Assembly: GCF_013823385.1 (NCBI RefSeq)
Contig: NZ_PNMA01000021.1
Coordinates: 1 to 64,000 of the forward strand
From: Hyphomonas sp.
Lineage (GTDB): Bacteria > Pseudomonadota > Alphaproteobacteria > Caulobacterales > Hyphomonadaceae
DNA: 64,000 nucleotides
Direction: 5' to 3'
In this document: one piece after another, positions 15,469 to 24,372 of the stretch
How the letters are laid out: every line of letters starts with the position of its first letter
How positions within the stretch are numbered: position 1 is the first letter of the stretch
The notes under the pieces: generated by a model
What the model was told of the DNA's origin: nothing
Seen by the model: only the letters and a program-made list of their open reading frames with translations
The model's database searches: none
Program-made: the position numbers and the translations under genes

Positions 15469-17178
15469 ATGTCCGGCAAGGCCATTATCGGCATCGACCT
15501 TGGCACAACCAATTCCCTTGTGGCGGTCTTCGAAGCTGATGGCCCAAAGCTGGTTCCCAATGCGCTGGGCGAGGTGATGACGCCTTCAGCGGTCGGCTAT
15601 GGTGATGATGGCGCCATGCTGGTGGGCCGCGCCGCCCGCGACCGGCTGCTGACCCATCCAGACCTCACCACCGCCCGCTTCAAGCGCTATATGGGCACCA
15701 ATCATGAGGTGAAGCTGGGCAAGAAATCCTTCCGCCCGGAAGAACTCTCCGCCCTGGTTCTCGGCAGCCTGCGGGCAGATGCCGAAGCCCATCTCGGCCA
15801 GAAGGTGGAAGAAGCCGTCATCTCCGTGCCCGCCTATTTCAACGACATCCAGCGCAAGGCCACCATCACGGCTGCCGAATTTGCCGGGCTGAAGGTCAAC
15901 CGCCTCGTCAACGAGCCGACGGCGGCCGCCCTCGCCTACGGCCTGCAGGACCGCGAAGCCGAATCGACCTTCCTCGTGGTCGATCTCGGCGGGGGCACAT
16001 TCGACGTGTCGATCCTGGAGATGTTCTCCGGCGTGATGGAAGTGCGCGCCTCTGCCGGCGACGCCTTCCTCGGCGGGGAGGATTTCACCGACGCGCTGGC
16101 CGCAGAACTCGGCCGCCAGCTTGGCATCCAGCCCAAGGATGTCAGCCGCGAGGAAGGCGCCCGCCTGCGCGCCCTCGCCAACCGGCTGAAACACCAGCTC
16201 TCGGAAAAGGCCGAGGCCACCGGCGACTACATCATCAAGGGCGAGGCCCGCCCTGTCTCCATCACGCGCGAGAAGTTTGACGAGATCACAGATGAGCTGC
16301 TGAAGCGGTTGCGCATGCCCATCCAGCGCGCCATTTCCGATGCGAGCCTGCGGGCCGACGACCTGCACCGCATCATCACCGTGGGCGGCGCCACCCGGAT
16401 GCAGGCCGTGCGCGGGCTGATCACGCGCCTGTTCAAGCGTTTCCCGGAACACTCGATCGATCCCGATCATGTTGTCGCCCTCGGCGCCGCGGTGCAGGCC
16501 GGGCTCGCCGCCCGCCATGCCGCGCTGGACGATGTGGTGATGACAGACGTGTGCCCCTTCACGCTCGGCTATGAAGTCTCCGTGCCGCTGGGGCCGAACC
16601 AGTGGGAGGCGGGCCATTTCTCGCCACTGATCGAACGCAATACGGTCGTGCCCGCCAGCCGCGCCAATGAAATCAGCCCGCTGGAACAGCACCAGCGCGA
16701 GATCAATCTGATGATCTATCAGGGCGAAAGCCCGTTCGTGCGCGATAATGTCCGCATCGGCCAACTGCGCGTGCCCCTGCCGGCAGACCTGAAGGCCGAC
16801 AAGACGGTGGAGGTGCGCTACACCTATGACACCTCCGGCATCCTGGAGGTGGAGGCCACGCCGGTGGCCACCAAGAAAACCCTCCGCCTCGTGATCGAAG
16901 GCACGCCCGGTACGCTGACCCGCGCCGAGATCGACAAGCGGCTCAAGGAACTTGCCGCACTGAAGATCCATCCCCGCGACGAGCAGGAAAACGCCGCCAT
17001 CATCGCCCGCCTGCGCGCGGCCTATGAAAACAGCCTGGGTGACCAGCGCCAGCATGTCGGCCACATCCTTGCCCAGTTCGAGGCGGTGCTGCACACCCAC
17101 GACAAGCGCCAGATCCAGGACGCCCGCGCCCAGATCGAGGAAATCCTGAGCCGCTTCGAGGGCGAGGATGTCTTCTGA
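15469..17178 (+). CDS. hscC: Hsp70-family chaperone HscC
   Basis: The 569-residue product has the Hsp70 ATPase signatures IGIDLGTTNSLVAV, VVDLGGGTFDVSI and IITVGGATRM. Its shortened substrate-binding domain begins after DVCPFTLGYEV. The length, the GDAFLGGEDFTDALA segment and the ALKIHPRDEQENA tail match HscC rather than DnaK. HscC is a specialised chaperone, in E. coli linked to sigma-70 inhibition. Start 15469 places the first conserved residues correctly and has a G-rich site upstream. The J-domain gene overlaps its 3' end by 11 bases, so the two form one operon, as hscC and its atypical J-proteins do in enterobacteria. Confidence 0.9.
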   Translation: MSGKAIIGIDLGTTNSLVAVFEADGPKLVPNALGEVMTPSAVGYGDDGAMLVGRAARDRLLTHPDLTTARFKRYMGTNHEVKLGKKSFRPEELSALVLGSLRADAEAHLGQKVEEAVISVPAYFNDIQRKATITAAEFAGLKVNRLVNEPTAAALAYGLQDREAESTFLVVDLGGGTFDVSILEMFSGVMEVRASAGDAFLGGEDFTDALAAELGRQLGIQPKDVSREEGARLRALANRLKHQLSEKAEATGDYIIKGEARPVSITREKFDEITDELLKRLRMPIQRAISDASLRADDLHRIITVGGATRMQAVRGLITRLFKRFPEHSIDPDHVVALGAAVQAGLAARHAALDDVVMTDVCPFTLGYEVSVPLGPNQWEAGHFSPLIERNTVVPASRANEISPLEQHQREINLMIYQGESPFVRDNVRIGQLRVPLPADLKADKTVEVRYTYDTSGILEVEATPVATKKTLRLVIEGTPGTLTRAEIDKRLKELAALKIHPRDEQENAAIIARLRAAYENSLGDQRQHVGHILAQFEAVLHTHDKRQIQDARAQIEEILSRFEGEDVF

Positions 17179-18058
17179 TCCCTTCAGCCTGCTCGGCCTC
17201 GACCGGAAAACCGCCACCGATGCCGACATCCGCAAGGCGTATGCGGAGCGCCTGAAGGTCACCCGGCCGGAGGATGACCGGGCGGCGTTCATGGCGCTGC
17301 GCGAAGCCTTCGAGCGCGCGCGGCAGGAGGCGCGGTGGCGGGCGGAATATCCGGGCGAGTATGAAGAATATGACGAGGACACAGAAGCTGAACCGGAGGC
17401 CCATCCTGCTCCGTCAGAGGGCGGACAAAGTGAAACGCTGACAGAACAGCCGGCGGATACGGACGCCCGCGCGCCCGCGCCGGCCATGAACACTGAAGAC
17501 GACCCCGACGCCGATTTCGATGAAGAGGAAGAAGAATACGTCCCCTCCGATTTTGACCGGCGCATCGACGCGGCCATGCAGAAGCTGCACGAGGCGCTGG
17601 TCTCTCCCTGGGGCCCGCCGTCCCGCGCCGATCTCGATGCCCTCTTCAATGCGCCCGACCTGGAAGGCATCGATGAATACCGCGCCCTGCAATGGCAGGT
17701 GCGCAACTATCTCTGCCATGCAACCGGCTATTACGCACAATCGGGAAATGTGCAGCTGCCGGCCTGGCTGACCCTGCGCGTGTTTGACGATCTCGACGCC
17801 CAATTCGGCTGGGTGCGCCAGCCCTCCAGCCACCCGGCCGAGCGGCACATGAACGCCTGGCTGCGCCGGGTGCGCGAGGCCGTCGACTGGCATGAAACAC
17901 CTCAGGAAGTGCGCAAGCAGCGCGAGCTTGATCGCCTTCTGGGCCGCACGCCGGAAAACCCCAAAGGCACATCAGATGGCAGCAATACCTGGCTGTTTAT
18001 CGGCGCAGGCATCCTGATTTTCGTGGTGCTGCGGGCGCTGACGGGCTTTGGTGGCTGA
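17168..18058 (+). CDS. Atypical J-domain membrane protein, HscC co-chaperone
   Basis: Residues 5-60 align with a J-domain (DPFSLLGLD, ADIRKAYAERLKVTRPEDD, FMALREAFERAR). The expected His-Pro-Asp triplet reads Arg-Pro-Glu, as seen in divergent DjlB/DjlC-type proteins. An acidic linker follows (about 62-120). A helical middle domain (about 125-255) precedes a C-terminal membrane segment (WLFIGAGILIFVVLRAL). It should be tail-anchored with the J-domain in the cytoplasm, recruiting HscC to the membrane. The gene overlaps hscC by 11 bases. The partnership follows from known HscC-DjlB/DjlC pairs plus the overlap. Confidence 0.82.
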   Translation: MSSDPFSLLGLDRKTATDADIRKAYAERLKVTRPEDDRAAFMALREAFERARQEARWRAEYPGEYEEYDEDTEAEPEAHPAPSEGGQSETLTEQPADTDARAPAPAMNTEDDPDADFDEEEEEYVPSDFDRRIDAAMQKLHEALVSPWGPPSRADLDALFNAPDLEGIDEYRALQWQVRNYLCHATGYYAQSGNVQLPAWLTLRVFDDLDAQFGWVRQPSSHPAERHMNAWLRRVREAVDWHETPQEVRKQRELDRLLGRTPENPKGTSDGSNTWLFIGAGILIFVVLRALTGFGG

Positions 18059-18163
18059 CGCGGGGTGACGGCTGTTAGCGGCTGAAATTCGCGGTTAGAT
18101 TTCCCGCATTGGACGAGAAATGACGGGCAGAGATCCCGCATCCGTACCTGGGAGGAACTGCAC

Positions 18164-19963
18164 ATGGCCGATGACGCCGCCCTTGATCTGGGATTTGACC
18201 CCAACCAGCTGCGCGAGCGGTATCGCGCCGAGCGCGACAAGCGCCTGCGCAAGGACGGGAATGAGCAATATGTGAATGTTGCCGGCCAGTTCGCCCATTA
18301 TCTGGAAGACCCGTATACGGAGCGGGTGGCGCGCGCGCCGGCGACAGATCATGTCGAGATCGCCGTGATCGGCGGGGGCTTTGGCGGGCTCCTGTCTGCG
18401 GCGCGGCTGCGCAAGGCGGGGTTCAAGGACATCCGCATGATCGAGAAAGGCGGAGACTTCGGCGGCACCTGGTACTGGAACCGCTATCCCGGCGCGGCCT
18501 GCGATATCGAGAGCTATATCTACCTGCCGCTTCTGGAAGAAACCGGCTACATGCCGAAGGAGAAATACACCAAGGCGCCGGAAATCCTCGAACACTCAGC
18601 GCGCATTGCCAAGCATTTCAATCTCTATGAAAACGCCCTCCTCGGCACCGGCATCACCGGCATGGAATGGGACGAGGACCGCAAGGCCTGGATCATCCTG
18701 ACCGACCGGGATGACCGCTTCACCGCGCAGTTCGTCATCATGTCGAACGGCCCGCTCAACCGGCCGAAGCTGCCCGGCATTCCGGGCGTGGAAAGCTTCA
18801 AGGGCCACAGCTTCCACACCAGTCGCTGGGATTATCAGTATACGGGCGGAGACAGCACGGGCGGCCTGACGAAGCTGAAAGACAAGGTGGTCGGCATCAT
18901 CGGCACCGGGGCAACCGCCGTGCAATGCGTGCCGCATCTGGCCGAAGGCGCCAAGCATCTCTACGTGTTCCAGCGCACGCCCTCTTCCATCGATGTGCGC
19001 AATGACCGGCCGACCGATCCGGACTGGGCGGGGAGCCTTCAGCCCGGCTGGCAGCGCCGCCGCATGGAGAATTTCAACACCCTCGTCTCCGGCGGCTACG
19101 AGCCTGAAGACCTGGTGCAGGATGGGTGGACGGACATTATCCGCAACATCCTCTTCATCGCCAGTTCCGGCGACAAGAAGGGTCTCTCGCCCGAACGCCT
19201 GGCAGAGCTCGCCGAGCTGGCGGATTTCAAGAAGATGGAACAGGTGCGCGCCCGCGTCGATGAGGTGATCAAGGACCCGGAAACCGCCGCCAAGCTGAAG
19301 CCCTGGTATCGCCAGTTCTGCAAGCGGCCCTGCTTCCACGACGCGTATCTCAATGCCTTCAACCGCCCGAATGTGACGCTGGTGGACACCGGCGGCCGGG
19401 GCGTTGAGCGGATCACGGAAGATTCGATTATTGTCGATGGCGTCGAATACAAGGTCGATTGCCTCGTCTATGCCACCGGCTTTGAAGTGGGCACGGATTA
19501 CACCCGCCGCGCGGGCTATGATCCTGTCGGCAAGGGCGGTGTGCATCTGAAAGATCATTGGGCTGACGGTATGCGCAGCCTGCATGGCCTCGCCGTCAAT
19601 GGCTTCCCCAACATGTTCCTGATGGGCCCCGGCCAGGCGGGCTTCACCGCCAACTATCCCCACCTTCTGGACGAGCAGGCCGAGCAGATCGCCTATATCC
19701 TCTCGGAAGTCTCCGCCCGGCAGGCCGGCACCTTCGAGGCGAGCCCCGAGGGCGAAGCCGCCTGGGTGCAGCAGATCGTCGAGAAGGCCGTGATGCGCCA
19801 GCAATTCCTGGAGGAATGCACGCCGGGCTATTACAACAATGAAGGCAAGCCGAGCGACCGCGCCGCGCAGAACAATTCCTATGGCGAAGGCCCCAACGCC
19901 TATTTCCGTATCCTGAAGGCCTGGCGGGAAAAAGGCGCGCTGGAAGGGCTGGAACTGAGCTAG
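18164..19963 (+). CDS. Flavin-dependent Baeyer-Villiger-type monooxygenase
   Basis: The 599-residue enzyme has two Rossmann motifs, FAD-binding GGGFGG (about residue 69) and NADPH-binding GTGATA (about 246). Between them lies the Baeyer-Villiger fingerprint FKGHSFHTSRWD (about 210). FGGTWYWNRYPGAACD is a further family hallmark. These soluble enzymes insert one oxygen atom from O2 next to a carbonyl, using NADPH. The length and the roughly 60-residue N-terminal extension resemble cyclohexanone/phenylacetone monooxygenase relatives. GGGAGG precedes the ATG. It is a single-gene unit, so the substrate (ketone, steroid or terpenoid) cannot be told from context. Confidence 0.9.
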   Translation: MADDAALDLGFDPNQLRERYRAERDKRLRKDGNEQYVNVAGQFAHYLEDPYTERVARAPATDHVEIAVIGGGFGGLLSAARLRKAGFKDIRMIEKGGDFGGTWYWNRYPGAACDIESYIYLPLLEETGYMPKEKYTKAPEILEHSARIAKHFNLYENALLGTGITGMEWDEDRKAWIILTDRDDRFTAQFVIMSNGPLNRPKLPGIPGVESFKGHSFHTSRWDYQYTGGDSTGGLTKLKDKVVGIIGTGATAVQCVPHLAEGAKHLYVFQRTPSSIDVRNDRPTDPDWAGSLQPGWQRRRMENFNTLVSGGYEPEDLVQDGWTDIIRNILFIASSGDKKGLSPERLAELAELADFKKMEQVRARVDEVIKDPETAAKLKPWYRQFCKRPCFHDAYLNAFNRPNVTLVDTGGRGVERITEDSIIVDGVEYKVDCLVYATGFEVGTDYTRRAGYDPVGKGGVHLKDHWADGMRSLHGLAVNGFPNMFLMGPGQAGFTANYPHLLDEQAEQIAYILSEVSARQAGTFEASPEGEAAWVQQIVEKAVMRQQFLEECTPGYYNNEGKPSDRAAQNNSYGEGPNAYFRILKAWREKGALEGLELS

Positions 19964-19966
19964 GCT

Positions 19967-21868
19967 CTATTCCTCCACCAGCGAAACCAGTAGGTCACCC
20001 TCCGCCACCTGCTGGCCCGCTGCCGCATGGACCGCCTCGATCACGCCGTCACGCGGCGCGGCGAGGGCGTGTTCCATCTTCATCGCTTCGAGCACTGCCA
20101 GCGTATCGCCGCGTGTCACCGCATCCCCTGCCTTCGCCGTCAGCGTCAGCACCTTGCCCGGCATCGGCGCCTTGACGGCATTGCCGCCCAGCGCCGCGTC
20201 CGCGTCCGCGCTGTATTCGGGGATGGTCACGAGGAACGTATCTCCCCCGCAGGTAACGGCGTAACGGCGAGGAGAAAGATCCGTCACCAGAGGGAATGGC
20301 ACATCCTCCGGCATCGGAATGCCCGCCTCCACCATCTCGGCCTCGCCATCGGCGGCCAGGATGACCGTGCGGCGCGGCGCGGCGTTGAGGCGGAAGCCAT
20401 CCCGGATCGACCAGGGCGACAGCCCCGGCGCTTCATCCAGCACAAGGCTGGCGACCGCATTCAGAGAGGCCTCCAGATGCTCCGGCGGCACCGCTGTCAG
20501 CGCGTCCATATTCTCGCCGATCCAGTTCACATGATGTGTGCCCGTCTGGAACTCTTCTGACAGCGCGCAGCGGCGCAGGAAGCCGGCATTCGACGGAACG
20601 CCCGCCAGTTGCGTATGCGCGAGCGTATCCGTCAGACGCTCAAGCGCCTCTTCCCGGTCCTCTCCGTACACGATCAGCTTGGCGATCATGGAATCGTAAT
20701 TGGACGGCACCCGGTCGCCGGTTTCAAAGCCGGTATCCCAGCGGATGATCTCGCCATCGGGCTCTTCCAGAAGGCCGAATTCCAGGATCACGCCTGCGCC
20801 GGGGCGGAAGCCTTCGGCCGGGTCTTCGGCGCAGATGCGCGCCTCGATGGCGTGGCCGTTAAGCTCGATCTCATCCTGCGCCAGCGGCAGCGTGCCGCCG
20901 GAGGCGACGATGAGTTGCCACTCCACCAGATCCTGCCCCGTCACCATCTCCGTGACCGGATGCTCCACCTGCAGCCGCGTGTTCATCTCCAGGAACCAGA
21001 ATGTATCGAGCGCCAGGGGCCTTGATCCGTCCACGATGAATTCCACCGTCCCGGCGCCCTGATAGCCAACCGCCCTGGCGAGCTTTACCGACGCCTCCGT
21101 CATCGCCTTGCGGACATCCTCGGGCATGTCCGGCGCGGGCGCTTCTTCGAGCACCTTCTGCCGCCGCCGCTGCAGTGAGCAATCGCGCTCGAACAGGTGG
21201 ACGACATTGCCATGCGCGTCGCCAAACACCTGCACCTCGATATGGCGCGGTTGCTGGACCAGCTTCTCCAGCATCACGCGGCCATCGCCAAAGGCGCTCT
21301 CGGCTTCGCGCACGGCGCTGACGAGTTCAGCTTCCAGCTCGGCCTCTTTCGACACCTGCCGGATGCCGCGCCCGCCGCCGCCGGCCACCGCCTTGATGAG
21401 CAGCGGATAGCCGATCTTCGCGGCGGCTTTCTTCAGTGTGCCGATATCCTGCGCCTCGCCGCGATAGCCAGGCAGCACGGGCACGCCGGCCTCCTCGGCA
21501 AGGCGCTTGGCCTCATCCTTCGGCCCCATCGCGCGGATGGCGGCCGCCGGCGGGCCAACCCAGATCAGCCCGGCGGCAACCACCGCCTCGGCAAAGGCCG
21601 CGTTCTCGGAGAGGAAGCCATAGCCCGGATGGATGGCGTCGGCGCCTGTATCTTTGGCGGCCGCGATGATGGCATCGCCGCGCAGATAGCTCTCAGGCGC
21701 GGGCGCAGGTCCGATACAGACAGCCTCATCGGCTTCGCGCACATGCTTGGCGGCGCGGTCAGCCTCGGAGAAGACGGCGACGGTCTCGATGCCGATCTCC
21801 CGGCAGGTGCGGAAAATCCGGGCAGCAATCTCGCCCCGGTTAGCGACGAGAAGTTTTGTAATGGTCAC
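19967..21868 (-). CDS. Methylcrotonyl-CoA carboxylase biotin-carrying (alpha) subunit
   Basis: The 633-residue protein contains a biotin carboxylase domain (about 1-450: KLLVANRGEIAARIFRT, GGGGRGIR ATP loop, EMNTRLQVEHPVTEM). It ends with a biotinyl domain carrying EAMKMEH near residue 600 (biotinyl-Lys). Such subunits carboxylate biotin for 3-methylcrotonyl-, acetyl- or propionyl-CoA carboxylases. The leucine-pathway genes nearby favour methylcrotonyl-CoA. The start is GTG 21868, with GGAG upstream, and it overlaps the stop of the preceding gene as GTGA. The carboxyltransferase partner is at 27370-28977, separated by unrelated genes rather than adjacent. Confidence 0.88.
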   Translation of the reverse strand: MTITKLLVANRGEIAARIFRTCREIGIETVAVFSEADRAAKHVREADEAVCIGPAPAPESYLRGDAIIAAAKDTGADAIHPGYGFLSENAAFAEAVVAAGLIWVGPPAAAIRAMGPKDEAKRLAEEAGVPVLPGYRGEAQDIGTLKKAAAKIGYPLLIKAVAGGGGRGIRQVSKEAELEAELVSAVREAESAFGDGRVMLEKLVQQPRHIEVQVFGDAHGNVVHLFERDCSLQRRRQKVLEEAPAPDMPEDVRKAMTEASVKLARAVGYQGAGTVEFIVDGSRPLALDTFWFLEMNTRLQVEHPVTEMVTGQDLVEWQLIVASGGTLPLAQDEIELNGHAIEARICAEDPAEGFRPGAGVILEFGLLEEPDGEIIRWDTGFETGDRVPSNYDSMIAKLIVYGEDREEALERLTDTLAHTQLAGVPSNAGFLRRCALSEEFQTGTHHVNWIGENMDALTAVPPEHLEASLNAVASLVLDEAPGLSPWSIRDGFRLNAAPRRTVILAADGEAEMVEAGIPMPEDVPFPLVTDLSPRRYAVTCGGDTFLVTIPEYSADADAALGGNAVKAPMPGKVLTLTAKAGDAVTRGDTLAVLEAMKMEHALAAPRDGVIEAVHAAAGQQVAEGDLLVSLVEE

Positions 21869-22215
21869 TTCCGTTTCTCCAACTGCGATAACATCGCATT
21901 TATTTCGGGCACAATTTGGCGCACAAAGTTTTCTGAAACCCAACTCGGGTCCCAATCTCGTTGAAGCGCGCGCCGGATGGCATCATGATAGCGCGGATAC
22001 TCCTTGAGCATCCAAACTGCCAGAATTTGATCTACAGTCCTTGCTTTGCTGCCATCAGGATATTGGCCTGTTATGATCATCACCAAGCGTGATACCCGCT
22101 CAAATTCTTTATCGGCAATTTCTCTTTGGCGGACGTCTAGCCATTTCATAAATGCAAAAAAGCCTGCGAGTATGGTGGCCAGCAACGGCAGTACTTTAAT
22201 TAGTTCCTCTAGCAT
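21865..22215 (-). CDS. Small single-pass membrane protein, unknown function
   Basis: The 116-residue product has one N-terminal membrane segment (VLPLLATILAGFFAFMKWL) followed by a charged, helical cytoplasmic domain. No known domain is recognised. Start 22215 is supported by a GGGGG stretch upstream and leaves a 20-base overlap with the DUF817 gene. Its stop overlaps the GTG start of the carboxylase gene. It thus sits as a translationally coupled middle gene between a membrane protein and a biotin carboxylase. Codon use is more AT-rich than either neighbour, which suggests later insertion into the operon. Confidence 0.65.
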   Translation of the reverse strand: MLEELIKVLPLLATILAGFFAFMKWLDVRQREIADKEFERVSRLVMIITGQYPDGSKARTVDQILAVWMLKEYPRYHDAIRRALQRDWDPSWVSENFVRQIVPEINAMLSQLEKRK

Positions 22216-23077
22216 CGCTGTTCCCCCGGCCCCGGTGCACGCTGGCAACCAGGACGAAACTGATGATCATCAGCAGATACCATGATCCGAGCTTCGATAA
22301 AGACACCATTTCCCAGCCATTTTCTTGCCCCGGATAGGCCCATGCGCGGGCAAATGTTCCAAGGTTCTCCGCAAACCAGATGAACACTGCCACCAGGAAA
22401 AAGCCGATCAGCAGCGGCATCGGCCTGTGGATTTCATCCGGCCGGAACCAGACCAGCGTGCGCAGATAGATCAGCGCCGTGGCGGCGAAGAGGCCGTAGC
22501 GGATGTCCACCGTCCAGTGATGGGCAAAAAAGTTCACATAGATCGCCAGCGCCAACAGCCCCTGCAGCCAGAGCGGGGGAAAGCGCGTGAAACGGAACTC
22601 GAAGATGCGCCAGACGCGCGCCAGATAGGAGCCAACCGCCGCATACATGAAGCCGGAAAACAGCGGCACCGCGCCAATCCGCAGGAAGCTCTCCTCAGGA
22701 TAGATCCAGCTGCCGGCGCTGGTCTTGAACAGCTCCACGATGGTGCCGACCACATGGAACACGAAGATCACCCGCGCCTCTTCCCATGTCTCCAGGCCGC
22801 TGAGCAACAGCCCCGCCTGCAGGACGACGGCCGCGATCACCAGGAAATCATAGCGCGAGAGCGCCGCGCCTTCGGGATAGAAGAAATGTGTCGCCAGCAG
22901 CAGTGCCAGCATCGCCCCGCCGAACAGGCACGCCCAGGCCTGCTTGATGCCGAAACTGACAAATTCGAAGACGCCCAGGCTCCATGGCCCCTTCACATAC
23001 CGGGCCCGCAGGCCCTCCCGCGCCGCATGAAGGCGGGCGCGAAGCCGCGCGGCATGGGAAGTTCCATCTGGGATCAT
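22196..23077 (-). CDS. DUF817 family integral membrane protein
   Basis: The 293-residue protein has about eight hydrophobic segments and the conserved DUF817 stretches FFYPEG, ETWEEARVIFVFHVVGT, FKTSAGSWIYPEE and PLFSGFMYAAVGSYLARVWR. The function of the family is unknown. Start 23077 is preferred over 23113 because GGGAG precedes it by five bases. It is the first gene of a coupled three-gene run leading into the carboxylase alpha subunit. Confidence 0.85.
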   Translation of the reverse strand: MIPDGTSHAARLRARLHAAREGLRARYVKGPWSLGVFEFVSFGIKQAWACLFGGAMLALLLATHFFYPEGAALSRYDFLVIAAVVLQAGLLLSGLETWEEARVIFVFHVVGTIVELFKTSAGSWIYPEESFLRIGAVPLFSGFMYAAVGSYLARVWRIFEFRFTRFPPLWLQGLLALAIYVNFFAHHWTVDIRYGLFAATALIYLRTLVWFRPDEIHRPMPLLIGFFLVAVFIWFAENLGTFARAWAYPGQENGWEMVSLSKLGSWYLLMIISFVLVASVHRGRGNSDARGTN

Positions 23078-23207
23078 GACAACTCCCTTCGCCGCCAACC
23101 GGGGCGGCAACATGGCCGGCGGGGTGCCGGACGGCGGTAAATTTCAGGCTTTGTGAGGCCCGCGCAATCGCGTAATGCTTAATCAGTCTGAAACCAAAGG
23201 GGACCCC

Positions 23208-23543
23208 ATGGCCTACAATTCCGGAACCGGGCTCGCCAGCCTGGCAGGCGTCATCGGCGGCGGCATCGGCGCTTATCTCGGCTATAATCAGGGCCTCGTC
23301 ACGGAAGGCATTTCGCCCGTCCAGGGCGCGCTGATCATGGGCGCCATCGGCCTCGTCGTCGGCAGTGCCGGCGCTTTCATTCTGAAATCGGTGATGCAGT
23401 TTATCGTCTACATCATCATGTTCGCGCTGCTGGCGTATATATTCCGAGGGCAGATAGAAGCATTAACCGGGGTCAATCCGGTCACGGCGGTAGAAGTCAC
23501 CCTGGGCAATTTCGGCCTCAATGTAGACCTCTCTCCGGACTGA
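23208..23543 (+). CDS. Small membrane protein, unknown function
   Basis: The 111-residue product has three hydrophobic segments: a Gly-rich one (LASLAGVIGGGIGAYLGY), ALIMGAIGLVVGSAGAFIL, and FIVYIIMFALLAYIF. A polar C-terminal tail follows. The glycine-zipper character of the first two suggests helix packing or oligomerisation in the inner membrane. Start 23208 has AAAGGGG upstream at a good distance, better than the earlier ATG at 23175. It is a single gene, convergent with the enoyl-CoA hydratase gene. No family was recognised. Confidence 0.7.
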   Translation: MAYNSGTGLASLAGVIGGGIGAYLGYNQGLVTEGISPVQGALIMGAIGLVVGSAGAFILKSVMQFIVYIIMFALLAYIFRGQIEALTGVNPVTAVEVTLGNFGLNVDLSPD

Positions 23544-23556
23544 CGCGGCCACCCCG

Positions 23557-24357
23557 TCAGCTTTTCCAGGAGGGCGTGCGCTTTTCAAGGAAAGCGGCAA
23601 TGCCCTCTTTCCCCTCTTCGGAAACACGGCGCGCGGCAATCCGCTTGGCGGTGGTGTGCATCAGGGCGTTGTCGATTTCCATGCCCGTCACATCCACTAC
23701 AAGGCGCTTGGCATCGGCCACCGCGCCCGGCGCCGCCGAGAAGACCAGCCGGGCGATATGCTCCTGCAGCTCGGCCATCTTCACGTCGTCTTCGGCCACA
23801 TAATGCACCAGGCCGATTTTCTCCGCATACGCCGCATCAAAACCATCGGCCGTGACAAACAGCGCCTTCGCCCAGCGCGGGCCGATGGCCTGCACCACGA
23901 AGGGGCTGATGGTGGCCGGGGTAAGGCCGAGGCGCACTTCGGAAAAACGGAACTGCGTGCCCGCCTTGGCAATCGCCACATCGCACGCCGCCACAAGGCC
24001 CGCGCCCCCGCCCATGGCCGCGCCATGCACCAGCGCCAGCGTCATCTGCGGCATCTCATAGAGGCGGCGCAGCATTTCAGCCAAACGGATGGCATCGGTC
24101 TCGTTATCCTCGCGCGAATGCAGCGCCGCGCGCTTCATCCAGTTGAGGTCTGCCCCGGCCGAAAATGAAGGCCCTTCGCCGCGCAGGATCATCATGCGAA
24201 TGCTCGGCTGTTCCGAGATCATCGTGAACACATCCGTCAGCTCGGCAATCAGCTCGGCATTGAAGGCATTGTGCACATCAGGCCGGTTCAGCGTGACGAC
24301 CGCCAGGCCCTCTTCCGTCGCTTCAAACCGGATCAGATCATATTCTGCGTCACGCAT
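23557..24357 (-). CDS. Enoyl-CoA hydratase/isomerase, probably methylglutaconyl-CoA hydratase
   Basis: The 266-residue crotonase-fold protein shows RPDVHNAFNAELIAEL, the oxyanion-hole segment GEGPSFSAGADLNWMKR, and HGAAMGGGAGLVAACDVAIA with FRFSEVRLGLTPATISPFV. The Asp-Leu-Asn-Trp-Met pattern and the company of carboxylase and isovaleryl-CoA dehydrogenase genes fit 3-methylglutaconyl-CoA hydratase (LiuC) in leucine degradation. That enzyme hydrates methylglutaconyl-CoA to HMG-CoA. AGGGA precedes the ATG. Other crotonase activities cannot be excluded by sequence reading. Confidence 0.82.
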   Translation of the reverse strand: MRDAEYDLIRFEATEEGLAVVTLNRPDVHNAFNAELIAELTDVFTMISEQPSIRMMILRGEGPSFSAGADLNWMKRAALHSREDNETDAIRLAEMLRRLYEMPQMTLALVHGAAMGGGAGLVAACDVAIAKAGTQFRFSEVRLGLTPATISPFVVQAIGPRWAKALFVTADGFDAAYAEKIGLVHYVAEDDVKMAELQEHIARLVFSAAPGAVADAKRLVVDVTGMEIDNALMHTTAKRIAARRVSEEGKEGIAAFLEKRTPSWKS

Positions 24358-24372
24358 GGGGTATTCCCTGTT

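Noticed and set aside
15586-17706. Long open frame of about 700 codons on the minus strand opposite hscC
   Set aside because: It is a shadow frame caused by high third-position GC. The plus-strand Hsp70 has all conserved motifs, while the antisense product has no recognisable domain and low-complexity composition.
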